In this document: one piece after another, positions 36,481 to 46,969 of the stretch
Position numbering within the stretch: position 1 is the stretch's first letter
Layout of the letters: every line of letters begins with the position of its first letter
Assembly (NCBI GenBank): GCA_950295325.1
Contig: OX485808.1
Span: 23,582,527 to 23,646,526, forward strand
Source of the DNA: Polytrichum commune
Lineage: Eukaryota > Streptophyta > Polytrichopsida > Polytrichales > Polytrichaceae
Direction of reading: 5' to 3'
Length of the DNA: 64,000 bases
The notes under the pieces: generated by a model
Seen by the model: the letters and a program-made list of their open reading frames with translations, nothing else
Told to the model about the DNA's origin: nothing
Database searches by the model: none
Program-made: the position numbers and the translations under genes

Positions 36481-37601
36481 TGATCCGCGGTTAATCCCGT
36501 TCTACTTTTAGTCTCATAGACCTCTTGGCTTCTAGTAAGAATTTGTATTTAAACCAATTGACCATGTTCTCATCTTATATAATACCTAGTGGTTGGAGTC
36601 CAACTCTAAGGCTCCATGTTATGGTTACCCTAAGGCTCATCAAATTAGGCGTAAATTATTGTTTTCTCCATCTCTTGTATACAATAATGCCCTCTCTCCA
36701 TCATCATAGAGCTCACCACCAGGAGGTCTGAGTAAATACACTAAATAGTCCTTGTATTGTGAGCCACAATAATATTCTAGAGCCAGGGTCCTAAACCCAT
36801 GTTAATTCCACCTTCACTAAAAAAACTAGTGTGGCCAACGGTAATTATTTCCACGCACCCACTAATAAAACTACTTCGTGAATTTTGTAAGAAGGACGGT
36901 CTCCATAAATGCTTGTTTTTTCTTGCCGAGTTGGCGTTTACACCACTAACTTACCACCAATAAGTGTATCAACAATAATTGTCATTAGTGTGGCCTCCAA
37001 AGTCATAATATTTTGTCCCCATATTTCATATGTGTTTCATATAGTATATTGGACTCACCACGAAACACGTTCCTATGTGAAGTTAAGTTGTAGGTTAGAA
37101 AATTAGGGACAATTGCTAGAGGCTTTTAGTTGTGAGCTCGAACGTAACAACACGCTTTCTTAATGACACCTTCTGCCACTAAATGCATGCCTGTCATGAC
37201 GACGTCATTAGAATGTTGGCCAACGTCACTATGATATCTTCTATTTCTGGAAGGAAAAAAATGAACATAAAGGACACACATCCCGTTTTTATCTTTTACC
37301 ATCATGAAAGAGGGAAAAGATAAAGAAAAGTAACGTGGCTAGCTTTAGCTTTTAACAACATGAAGGGACTTTTGTATTGTGAAAGTGTAAGGACGCCGTT
37401 TGTAGGCAGTAGTTGTCTTGGTCATGCAATCATGTGAGAATATATAGAATATAAACCGATCCATCTTATGCATACGTCACCACCCTAGTTCAAATGAGTT
37501 TGTGTGGCAAGCGGGTACTAGTTGAATGGTTAAAGAATATGCTAGTAAGAAGTTTCCTTGGCAAATTTTTTTCTTCATCCTAAAGATATAGGTGGTAGAT
37601 T
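36481..37601. other. Unassigned intergenic sequence
   Basis: No gene or repeat is recognised. A 68-codon frame at 36525-36731 could be a continuation of the LINE fragment but shows no motif. Confidence 0.35.
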
Positions 37602-37830
37602 CATAACATTACGCAAGCTCCTTGGTTGCGTTCCATGGGACCAGGTATCGAGCAAGTATAATTCTTCTTTAATTTCAAGATTCTCCATTTATTGGGAGCA
37701 ATCAGGCTGTGTATGATAGAGTTTTCAACAAGCAACTATAATTTATAAGAGTTTTTTGATCGAAACCTTGTTCTTTGGAAACTTTTTTTCAAAAAAAATC
37801 CATCATATACTTGCTAAGGTGATGTTATTG
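37602..37830 (+). mobile_element. Family F MITE, copy 4
   Basis: The left end CATAACATTACGCAAGCTCC is followed by TTGGTTGCGTTCCATGGGAC, an interior CAAGCAACTATAA, and a decayed right end (TGCTAAGGTGATGTTATTG). It aligns along its length with copy 5 at 61532. Confidence 0.72.
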
Positions 37831-40800
37831 AGGAGGTGTGATCGTTTCTAGTCTTTTATATTTGAGTGAGGATCAATGACCTCAAACGTCAACAAAGGTG
37901 ACATGTTGTGAAACAATATTCTTGTTGGACACAATGATACATTATGAAGTAGTTGAAGTTGCAACTATCCCTTCGCAACATTCTTCAGCTGGGGGGTTTA
38001 GGTTAGTGGGATCATCACTTACCCCTCTAGACTTGAGAGTAAATACCATAATGTGCACATATTTTCTCTTATTTCAATTTGAATTTGAGATGGGGGAGGG
38101 GAGCCTTGACATGTTAAGCATCTGCCATATGGATGTGTTCTTCATCCAAGGCAAGGTAGTTCGTTGACCACCATGACATAAAGAAAATAAACTCAATCAT
38201 GATTGGGAGTCGATTCCTTCACTAGCCTCTTGATCATTTCTTTGTTGTATGACATTGGTGGGTCATGGAGTACCTCCCAATTTGACAAGCAACCATAGGG
38301 AGGTTGCTGAAGAATGTTATGAGTTGTTAAATAGGTCATTTACATTGGTTAAATAGTAGTCTCTAGGACTCAATGTTTTACATTTGGTTATAATTTACTG
38401 CCAAAGGACTTTGGTGGAAAGATGTGAGATTAGCCATTCTATATGGATAAGGTCGTGATGGTAGGCCAAGAAGGAAACCCTCTGTGCATATAGTTGAGGT
38501 CAATTAAGCTATTTTGTCTTTGTTAGGAACAACTAGTGTTGTCTTAGATTGAGCACATCCTGTGGCCTTAGATGATTTGATCTTATGCTCATGGGGCTAT
38601 GACCAATGTCAACCCCCAGAGTGCTCCACCACTTCGCGGGGTCACTTTTAGTTAGGATTTTATTGATACAAATGGGGGAAAAATTAGTTTATGTAGTATT
38701 TAGCCTCAAGAGGGTGGCATTTTCAGACGGCACTTCAAACCTCCTCCTTGACTATTTGAATTTAAAGATATCTTGGGAGAGACCCTTTTGCAAGAAATCG
38801 ATGGACAACGATAATTCTTGTTATCAATATGGGTTTATGGATGAGCGGAGTATGGGCCTGACATTCAAAGGCCTGATCAAATAATGCTAGGAGACCTATT
38901 TTGCGGTTTGATGGACAAGAAAATGTGGTTGTGTAGTGGTATGTATTAGAAAGTTATATTAGAAGGTTGCAAAAACATGTCGCCATTACCATGGATATTG
39001 GTGAGAGGATGACCACTTTTGCAACCCAAAACTTAGTTCTTAAAGGGAAAAAGTTGCCTACCTTCTTGAGCTTTGTGTTGCTCAAGGGAGGAGCCGTCAA
39101 TCGAATGTTCTTAAGGGATTCAATGTTGTCATCATGAACAACAAGGATTGTTTTACGTTTGCCATTGGGTGACAACAAAATCTACCTTTCTCCTAGATAT
39201 TGATGAAGTTGCCTAGTGGATGGGAACTATGATGGGAAAGGTGTGGGGGAGAAGTGAACTAGACATGTAACTTAGCTTGGTTGTTGTTGTGATGTTTCCC
39301 ACCACGACTAATGACCAATGAGACTATGTCACAAAATATTGAAAAATCCGGTAAATTATTGTCGAGCTTTTCATACAAAGGGAAAAGCGGGCGCACCGTG
39401 GCCCAACCATTGAGGAGCATCACGAAGTTGCATAAGTGCACAAAAGGGGAAGGGTGGCTTGGAATGTTGTGCAAATTCTTTTTTGTTGCAAATCCGGTTG
39501 CAAGCTTGTGTGTTGCTCTCATCTTTCAACTTTACCGAAAGGTAGAAAAGGGTCATGGCACGCATGCACACATCAAGGCACTACTAGCATGCATCTCCAA
39601 ACACATCTAATTGATGACATGTGCTACCATGAGTGCGCTTTTTTGATCGGCTAAAGTAGGGCGTCAAATGTTGTTGCCGTATTGGATTTAGATAATCAAT
39701 TATATTGTCCCTCCCTTGGAACCCAACTCTCGGTTTCATAGGCACCTTCGGCCCATCACTTTGCTCCTCAAGTGAATGCGTGGATGATAGCTTTTGAAGT
39801 GTGTTTTCAAGACTATCTCGTTCATCCGTCTACCACTAATATCTACGTACATTATCTTGGAGGGTGCGCCCTTCACCAAAAGCATCATGTTTGTGCCGCC
39901 TCTTCATTTTAATATTCTACATACATTTGTTTGGTGGACAAAAACAAATGTTTAGATTTAAAGTGATACATTGTTTAGAGGGATGTCCACTACAAGCATA
40001 CAAGACCTAGGCAACTCACCTTGTGTCGGTGAATATTTTTTGCACATCTACTAATGGGGTAGATTTTCATAGTTTCTAGTGATGCAAGACTATTTTCACC
40101 GATGCGAGATGAGTGTCCTGAGTCTCAGTCATGCTTGTATGGTCCAACAAAGGGAATTAATGGACATTCAAGATGAAACATCTAAATTGTATTGGAAGAT
40201 GATCCAAAACTATCACAAGAACTTGATGTTACGAAGTGGTGAACACTTTCTCATATTTCCATTGACGGAACTAAAGGTGGAGATGGCTTATGTCCTTTGT
40301 GATGAACTCCGAAATGCTCAACCAATAAAGTTCAAACACGGTTTTGGGGCATGTCTAATGCATTTCAAAATTTGACAAGAGCGTTAAACTAGACATGTTC
40401 TTCACATTTGTAGTAGTTGTGACAAAATAGGTGGAGGTTAAGGGACTAAAAGAGTGAGATAAAGTTAAATGAGGAACTACATTGCTCGCCTACACATGGG
40501 TTGGGACGGCAAATACCAAGAGTTTGCAAGGCAATAAATATCACCCGTCTTCGAATCATGCTCGAGTGGCCAAATCAATCAATATATTTTTATTGACTAT
40601 CAAACGTTTATAAAAATATATGATGGAAAACAACGATGATGTTGCTAGTTTCAAATGTATGGATGTAGTCTAAAATTCATTGCGTACATCTTTCTTTTGT
40701 ATGTTCATTCCAAAGCAAGCAGTTCAATGAAATAACAAATTTTAATACATCTTTGATTTGACTTGGAGCCCCAACACTTTTAAATGGTTGTTCTACCCCT

Positions 40801-41473
40801 AAGTTCTTTCATTGAATTCATATAGGGCAAAATCACAAAACATGATATCATACTGATGTTATGAAAATTATTCCTCAAAGCAAACATGTAGGGGACAACT
40901 TTTCATTGCCCCAGATGGTATATGTCCTTATTTAAATAAACATCTCATAAAAGGTCTCAATATCCAAACATAAAATCAAATGAATATTTGAAAATGCAAA
41001 ATCTAAAATCTAAACACATATAGAAACATCATATGAATTTTTTTTTGACTATGTAAATCAAATATTGTCATCAATGATGGGATGGAGCATCACAAAACCT
41101 TTACTCAGTATGCACAAAATGTGCAAGATTTGAGGGTGTTGGTTTTGAGATGGGTAATGGTCTTAAGATGCTTTGCCTTTGATGCTTTTTCAATGAACAA
41201 CTAACATCCTTGGCTCTTAGTGCAAAGAGGAAAAATGAAAAGTCGCAACTCTACATTATGTGCATGGAGTTCCTTAAATTTGGAAGCAAATTTGACGTTG
41301 TGGGCCACTAACATGTGTCCATGAATCCCGAGAGATCTAATGGTTGCATACACATAAGCCAATTGAGTTTTTGGAATAACATGCTCATTTTCAGGACTAT
41401 AGGTGATCACCGACCATTTAAAGAGGATCTATTGATTATACCTTCAAAAATATAAAGAAATCAACATGGTTTA
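37831..41473. other. Unassigned intergenic sequence with short frames
   Basis: Frames of 70-100 codons (37898-38167, 38606-38884, 39311-39610, 40079-40375, 41201-41410 minus) have no recognised domain. The 40079 frame (98 codons) is Met/Glu-rich and reads somewhat like real protein, but I cannot name it. No repeats were identified. Confidence 0.35.
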
Positions 41474-42233
41474 CAATCTAATCTCATTAATATGGCATTC
41501 GTTTATATGACACCCTCGATATTACGACACGTTTTTAGTTCAAAACGCCCTCTTTTATACGACTACCACACTCGACAATACGACATTTAAAATCTCCGTT
41601 TTGTCATATTGAAGAGGTAGTTGCTGCTGAAATTCCTTTCATCTATGTTATATATATCTAAAATACATTATCCATTTTCATTTGGGAACTTGACTACTTG
41701 GGAACTTCACTCATCATTGGGAAGTTAATGAGAATTAGGGTTACTAGTGTAGATTGGGCATGATTAGGGTTAAAGTGGGCTCCTGCCTAGTATGTTGTAT
41801 CATACACGGGTGATATAATATTACAAGTAAATTTTAGTGATGTTAAACGTCATGCATCATTATTGTCTAGCTTTTTATTAGAGAAACCTTCATATTTTGG
41901 TGTTAATGAAATTACTAGTTTCCAAAAGTTAGTAGGGAATTTAGATAAGATGACAATTTCTAACTTGGATAAGCAATACCATAGATCTTTGGACTCCTAT
42001 TTCAAGAGTTCTTGAGAATATTTGTATTTGTTTGGAGTTATAAATTATTATTTCATACCATCTATATTGCTTAAACTCATTGTATATATTTTTAAGCTCA
42101 TATTACTTATGTTTTAGTAATGCCTCAACAATACAACAACTTTATCCCATTTACGTATTAATGCGAAGACGACACCTCGATAATACAACTGTTTTATGTT
42201 TCCCAAACATGTCATGCTAAAGAGGGAGAACAG
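41474..42233 (+). mobile_element. pogo/Tc1-mariner-like element flanked by TA
   Basis: The ends are inverted: CTCATTAATATGGCATTCG near the left and inverse CTCTTTAGCATGACATG near the right. TA lies just outside both (41472-41473 and 42234-42235), as expected for Tc1/mariner insertion. Subterminal words CCTCGATATTACGACAC and CACCTCGATAATACAAC repeat, as in pogo-like plant elements with CCTCTATAA-type ends. At 760 bp it is an internally deleted derivative. It keeps a C-terminal piece of protein-coding sequence (41791-42015). Confidence 0.68.
41791..42015 (+). pseudogene. Transposase C-terminal fragment with a PIP-box-like tail
   Basis: A 74-codon open stretch ends at TGA 42013-42015. It reads SDVKRHASLLSSFLLEKPSY, then FQKLVGNLDKMTISNLDK, and closes HRSLDSYFKSS. 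The tail resembles the PCNA-interacting (PIP) motif Q-x-x-L-x-x-[YF]-F, with the first Gln replaced by His, which is one base away. The Drosophila pogo transposase is known to bind PCNA through such a motif. It lies inside an element with TA-flanked inverted ends, so I infer a pogo/Tigger-type transposase remnant. The DNA-binding and DDE parts are absent. A stop codon directly precedes the open stretch, so it has no start of its own. Confidence 0.55.
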
Positions 42234-42359
42234 TACTAACCAAATGGACTTGGAAAGTTTTGGATCTATGTAGACCGGATTTGCCCAATTTCTCCCCGTA
42301 TAAGGTGCCTAAATCTAACATAGCAATAATCCGGACACATGTAATTTAATGGTATGTCG

Positions 42360-42597
42360 TTATGTGGGGATCTAAGAATGGACACCAAAAGATACATGTT
42401 TTAAAGAGGTTGGATTGCGCCCTCAATATATGCTAACCATTCTAGATTCAACAGTCCACATGATTGGGGAACCTATATGACCATTTAACGAGCACGAGAA
42501 CCTTCATTTGGATCATGCATAAGATATTCATGAGTTCCGAAAATTATGAGGCAATTGGCTACGACCATGATGTGGATTTGCTAATCATCTCACACTA
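42360..42597 (-). repeat. Dispersed repeat family E, copy 3
   Basis: Starts AATGGACACCAAAAGATACA and ends GATTTGCTAATCATCTCACA. Aligns with 20445-20700 and, inverted, with parts of 8484-8850 and 49320-49575. Confidence 0.5.
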
Positions 42598-42889
42598 CTT
42601 AGCCCTTAACTTCCCGAGAGGCCAGTTTGTGGCTTATGAATGACTCTTTTGAAGGCAAATTTGTGCAAAAGGAAGTTGCAAGGAAGGTCCCATTAGGCAT
42701 CAGTGTTTTGTTTTGTTTTGCTTTTTGCTTTTTGTTTTTTGCTTTTTTTCCCACAAATTGAAAATTCAATTGCAAGAAAGAACCCAAAATACAACCAACT
42801 CGGGCAAGCCATTGCAACTGAAGAGGAATCAAGAAATAATGCCCATCTACGGTTTATCCATCCAAGTGGCAACTAAGTTACTCCGGTCA

Positions 42890-43530
42890 CAATAAGGTTT
42901 TTGAACCCCCCAAGTTGAATCAAATTCTTTAAGGACATCCTGGTAGGCCACATCCGGGGCCTTTTCCAAATCCCTAAGAGTTTGTTTTCACTCAATCCTA
43001 CCATAATCCTACAAGGCATCCCGAATGCCTTGATGTGTTTTCTCAATGGGCCACTGTAGATTGTTAAAAACTAGATCATTTCATTGACGCTAGATAATCA
43101 ACGGAAGACCGCTTCTACAAAAATCCAGATGTGCCTAAACCGTTTAAGTGTATTGCATAGAGGTTGATCAAACATACATTGCATCATAGAGAAGGACTTC
43201 TGCGGGCCAAGATTCTTGTTTTTGGCAAAGTTGCCAAATGATGTTGGCAACGTATCACCGCCCGTGTTGAGCCAGTGGACAGTTATAGAACCTATGTTCC
43301 ACTCATTCCACTGATTGGGGGCCATGATGAGGGCAACTTTTGTCAATCTCAATCGAGATATTACCGCGCCATTCTTTAACCACAACTGCCTTGTGAATAA
43401 CCGACCAGAGGAAAGCTGCCTCTATTTTTGTGCTTTATCTTTATGCCAGATGATGTTCCACTTGGGGGAGGTGGAAGGAGGGATTTCATTATGCCATTTG
43501 TGCAGAATTAGGCATCAGTGTGTTCTCTCA
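42890..43530 (-). pseudogene. zf-RVT domain remnant of a plant reverse-transcriptase ORF, copy e
   Basis: Joining two minus-strand frames gives WNIIWHKDKAQK and EAAFLWSVIHKAVVVKEW. The second frame continues RGNISIEIDKSCPHHG, then VEHRFYNCPLAQH. This is the layout of the zf-RVT zinc finger that follows reverse transcriptase in plant non-LTR elements: a W-x-x-x-H-K-A helix, then CPxC/H, then E-H-x-F-x-x-CP. Further down come NDLVFNNLQWPIEKTHQGIR and DVLKEFDSTWGVQK. At least one frameshift and several stops are present. The visible 95-codon frame (43098-43385) is the wrong frame over the finger. No reverse transcriptase is seen upstream. Confidence 0.7.
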
Positions 43531-44205
43531 TGAATTTATCTTGGCAATGGCGTTGATCCCATTCCAATATGAGAAGATGGTAGCTCACAATAAAATTTTA
43601 AAGTCTAGAATGAACTAAGTTTTCCCTTTGTTGATACATCACTATATATGATAACTCCATACACTCTTGGTTGAAAACTGTCAATTTTCTATGGACTCTT
43701 TTTCTTACCTCAAATTGTATATTTCTTCTTGATATAATCTTGAAAGTTTGGACTGTAATTTTATTGCATATATTTATCGAAATTTCTTGAAGTTGGATGA
43801 TTCTAGATTGAAAATAAACAATTTATGAAAATGACTAAATATTGCTACCGTATGAATGTGATCTTAAAATCATTAGTAACAACTTTTCTTTCTGGTCCAA
43901 TAAAAATTGAACCCTAGGAAGCTTACTTCTAAGACGATCTAATGAAAACACAATACGCTCTAGGAAGTCAAGGGTAAACTATAGGTCTCATACCCTACGA
44001 GGAGAAGTGGGTGTAGAGAGGAAAGTATCTAAAAAACAATCGTCTACCTTATGACAAGTATCTTGATCACAAAGGGAGCTAATGAGGATGCCCGGTTTGT
44101 TCGTGCACAAGTTCTAGTGTGCACTTTGAGTGGTCTAGATCTCTACTAGAATAATAACGCACGGCCAAATTGCCATGGCCCATATTGGGTCACTGCATCA
44201 ACACT
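43531..44205. other. Unassigned sequence
   Basis: No gene or repeat recognised. Confidence 0.4.
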
Positions 44206-44346
44206 ACTAGGATGATGGGATTAAATACACACTTGCATTTGACACAATGGTCCTTTGTATCGGAGCAACCATTTGTCAAATGGTCACTTTTACACCAAAG
44301 GACCATTGAGTCAATTGCAAGTGTGTATTTAAACCCACTGTCCTAG
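44206..44346. mobile_element. Foldback MITE with ~55-bp arms
   Basis: The left arm contains AAATACACACTTGCATTTGA followed by CAATGGTCCTTTG. The right arm is its inverse with a few mismatches and ends CCTAG against CTAGG. The loop is about 30 bp. It would form a near-complete hairpin if transcribed. No target duplication is clear. Confidence 0.8.
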
Positions 44347-44499
44347 TTACGAATAGACTTGCCCACTCATGCACATATATGGTCACTTTGTAAGCTCCTT
44401 GTCATTTGGCCCCAGAATCATGGTAGATCCTTAGACCCTAAGATGGGAATGAAAACTAAAAGCCTTAGATGGACTTTCATGCATGTCACATAGCTTGAA

Positions 44500-44935
44500 A
44501 AATTTGCAAAAATTATATAGATCTAGTAATTGCTAAAGAATCTCCAGTGCCCCCCCCCCTTCTAAAAAAATGTAAAAAAAACATCTCATATGCGACTTGC
44601 AAAATTCGCAAAGTATTTTAAGAAACGAACCTTTTAGGCAAGTTAAATAAATTTAATAAGTTCCAAAAAAATCCATAGATTTGAAAACATATATAGAGTG
44701 TAAAAATTTATTTTCAGAAATTTAATAAATCCCGTATACAACCTAAAGGATTTTCCAAAGTCAGTTCTGTTAAAATGAGCATTTTAGGCAAGTTCAATAA
44801 CTTGAAATAATTCCAAAGAAATTTCATAGATCTAGAAATCTTTAAAGAGTCTACCTAATTATTTTTAATGATATAAAATAATAAATTCATATGCAACTTA
44901 CAAATATTTGCAAAGTATACAATAACTCTATGTAG
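44500..44935 (+). repeat. Three-unit tandem repeat, period about 152 bp
   Basis: TCATATGCGACTTGCAAAAT, TATACAACCTAAAGGATTTT and TCATATGCAACTTACAAATA recur at about 44586, 44734 and 44888. GAACCTTTTAGGCAAGTT at about 44627 recurs as GAGCATTTTAGGCAAGTT at about 44777. ATAGATCTAGAAAT-type words have the same spacing. Diverged but clearly tandem. A 10-C run lies at 44550-44559. Confidence 0.72.
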
Positions 44936-45078
44936 TAATTGGGCAATAACCAGGTGAGTAACTCCTTCACCCAACAATTATATTCCATGCAAGGTATGTG
45001 CACATGTGATGCGAGTGGACGTGGAGGGCTAAGGGCTTGCTTTGAGATCCATAGGGTCCTAGGTTCACTATAGGTTCT

Positions 45079-45258
45079 TTTTTTTTGAGATAGAAGGCCG
45101 ATAGGCCAACGCCAAAGCACAGGAGACAGTTGACCACCTGGCAAGTTTTCTGTCAAGTAGAGAGGATATTTCACAGCCGGGATTTGAACCGCCAACCTCT
45201 TCCTTGAGATTTGGGTATCTCTCCACCATCATCCGGTAGTTTAAGGTCATCTCGGACC
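45079..45258 (-). mobile_element. tRNA-derived SINE, copy 3, with perfect 13-bp target duplication
   Basis: CACTATAGGTTCT flanks the element on both sides (45066-45078 and 45259-45271). On the minus strand the head GGTCCGAGATGACC is followed by an A-box-like GATGGTGGAGAG, then B box GGTTCAAATCC, the common CCTCTCTACTTGACAG and a poly-A tail. The head is shared with the SINEs at 19568 and 51493. The 3' half differs (GTGCTTTGGCGTTGGCC) and it ends in A rather than a T-rich tail. The minus-strand frames crossing it are incidental. Confidence 0.92.
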
Positions 45259-45611
45259 CACTATAGGTTCTTGGAAATGCCATATTGTTGGGCCCTACCT
45301 ATCGGTAGATTTGAGTACTTACTATGTATGTAAATATTAAAATTTATCAATTTCAAATTTTGCTGTCAAATACTCACATCCTACTGCTATCAAAAAATCT
45401 ATAACTTCATTATAGATACCCAAATATATCAAAATACAATCATATATACACACACACTAGTCCAACACTAGTTTTAGGTCCTTGGATGACAAGCTAAGGC
45501 ACATTTGTGTTTGGTGCAGTGTTGATATTCTGTAGCACAAGCACTTTGTGGACTAAATCCCTAAACCCATAACCCATGCACTTGGCAAGCAATTTGCTGC
45601 CTAATACCCTA

Positions 45612-45940
45612 CACTACACTAAATAGGACATTTAGTGTTTGATACACAAAATTCAAACGCATACACTATATATCAATAACCCTATGAAAGTAAGTAACAT
45701 TAATTATAAACTCAAACACTAAATACCACCTATGATAACATGTGGAAGTTACATGTTTGAATTTAATGTTAGTAAGGATATGAAAAAAGGGGATATAATA
45801 AGGGAGGTAGCAATAGGGAAGGTAGGGACACATTTATGTCTAACAATTATTATCAAGGAATCAAAAATTAAGGTTGAGCAGGGTAGGGTGGTGACAACAC
45901 TAAATATAATCAAACACTAAATATCCTATTTAGTGTAGTG
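45612..45940. mobile_element. Family C MITE, copy 2
   Basis: Inverted ends CACTACACTAAATAGGAC and inverse CACTACACTAAATAGGAT; then TTTAGTGTTTGAT inside. It shares ends with the 7589 element but little interior. Non-coding. Confidence 0.85.
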
Positions 45941-45947
45941 TCTAGGG

Positions 45948-46164
45948 AGATTTTTGAGTGCAACTGGTTTAGATCTGAGTGTTTCCAAGTCCAACTGGTT
46001 ACATGTTGTGGTCTTTTGGTTTTTCTTCATCAATTTGAGGTATATTCCACATATTCCTCCAAAAATATTTGGTACATTTCCCAAAGTCTTGAACTTCAAC
46101 CGGTTATTCCTCAAACCCAACCAGTTCATCTGTAACTAGTGGCCGCTTCTCCCCATTCAATGCC
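45948..46164 (-). repeat. Dispersed repeat family M, copy 2
   Basis: The reverse complement aligns in order with 20893-21140 (CATTGAATGGGGAGAAG, CTAGTTACAGATGAACTGG, CCGGTTGAAGTTCAAGACTT, TTGGAAACACTCAGAT). It begins only a few bases from the end of the C element. Confidence 0.62.
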
Positions 46165-46193
46165 CTGCATCTTGACGAGGGTATGTAGAAGAA

Positions 46194-46427
46194 CTACACT
46201 AAATTATGATATTTAGTGTCACCAATTCTACTTGTCTTGCTCAATACTAATGTATACCGTGGTGTAGTGTCACCAACACTACATTTTAACCCAACATTGT
46301 TTGTCATTCCTTGTAATTTTTTGGGGGACTTTCGATTTACTTGTGTTGCAGTTACTATCACTTACCAAACTTCAGTCCAAATTTCGGTCATCCACGACAA
46401 TATTTCATCACAGCTGGATGAGAGTCA
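46194..46427 (+). mobile_element. Family B MITE, copy 5, right part missing
   Basis: The left end CTACACTAAATTATGATA and the interior (TAGTGTCACCAATTCTA, CATTGTTTGTCATTCCTTGT, CATCCACGACAATATTTCAT) match the other B copies. It stops after TTTCATCACAGC, where family A sequence follows within about 20 bp. The 125-codon frame at 46216-46593 runs through this chimera and is not a gene. Confidence 0.82.
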
Positions 46428-46439
46428 AGGGTCCTCACC

Positions 46440-46492
46440 ATTACAAGGTCACGGCTCTTGGCTCATGTGTGAAGTGGCCCCTAAGTTGGGTG
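46440..46492. mobile_element. Family A MITE end fragment
   Basis: GGTCACGGCTCTTGGCTCAT followed by GTGTGAAGTGGCCC is the inverted terminal sequence of the family A elements at 163 and 57029. Only the terminal ~50 bp are present, abutting the truncated B element. Confidence 0.75.
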
Positions 46493-46499
46493 ACGTGGG

Positions 46500-46969
46500 T
46501 GTTTCAATATTCTCCAGCTTCTACCGATTAAAGTTCACACAATGGTGTTGCAGCAACACATCTATGATGCAACAACATCAAGAATCAGATTGAAAATTGG
46601 ACCTCCCATGAATCAGTTATGGTTATTGGAAGTGCATGTTTGTTGATTCCTTTCCTGAATACATAGGTCCTCGCAATTGCTTTCACTGTTTATTTGTGAA
46701 GTAGTTAATCATATTCGAAGACAGAGTCCAATCTGTTTGAAACGTGCGTCTTTATGGTGTTTGTTCTTGGATCCTCACCTCATCACACACCAATCAAATA
46801 AGAAAAGTAATTGAATAACCCCTGGATACTTAGCTTTACTGACCCTAATCTGTTTAGTAATTTATCCAAGAACGTGATACGGCCCTTATCGATCGAAGTA
46901 GGTCATCTGACCAAATCAGTTCCTCAATGGATAATTATGAAGAATAGTCATCTCAATTAAATGCTCTGG
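46500..46969. other. Unassigned, with a dispersed-repeat E fragment
   Basis: 46733-46830 (CGTCTTTATGGTGTTTGTTC, then CACACACCAATCAAATAAG) matches 7031-7140. Nothing else is recognised. Confidence 0.4.

Noticed and set aside
46216-46593. 125-codon ORF as a gene
   Set aside because: It reads through a truncated B MITE, a family A end and flanking DNA. Parts of the same sequence occur in other MITE copies.
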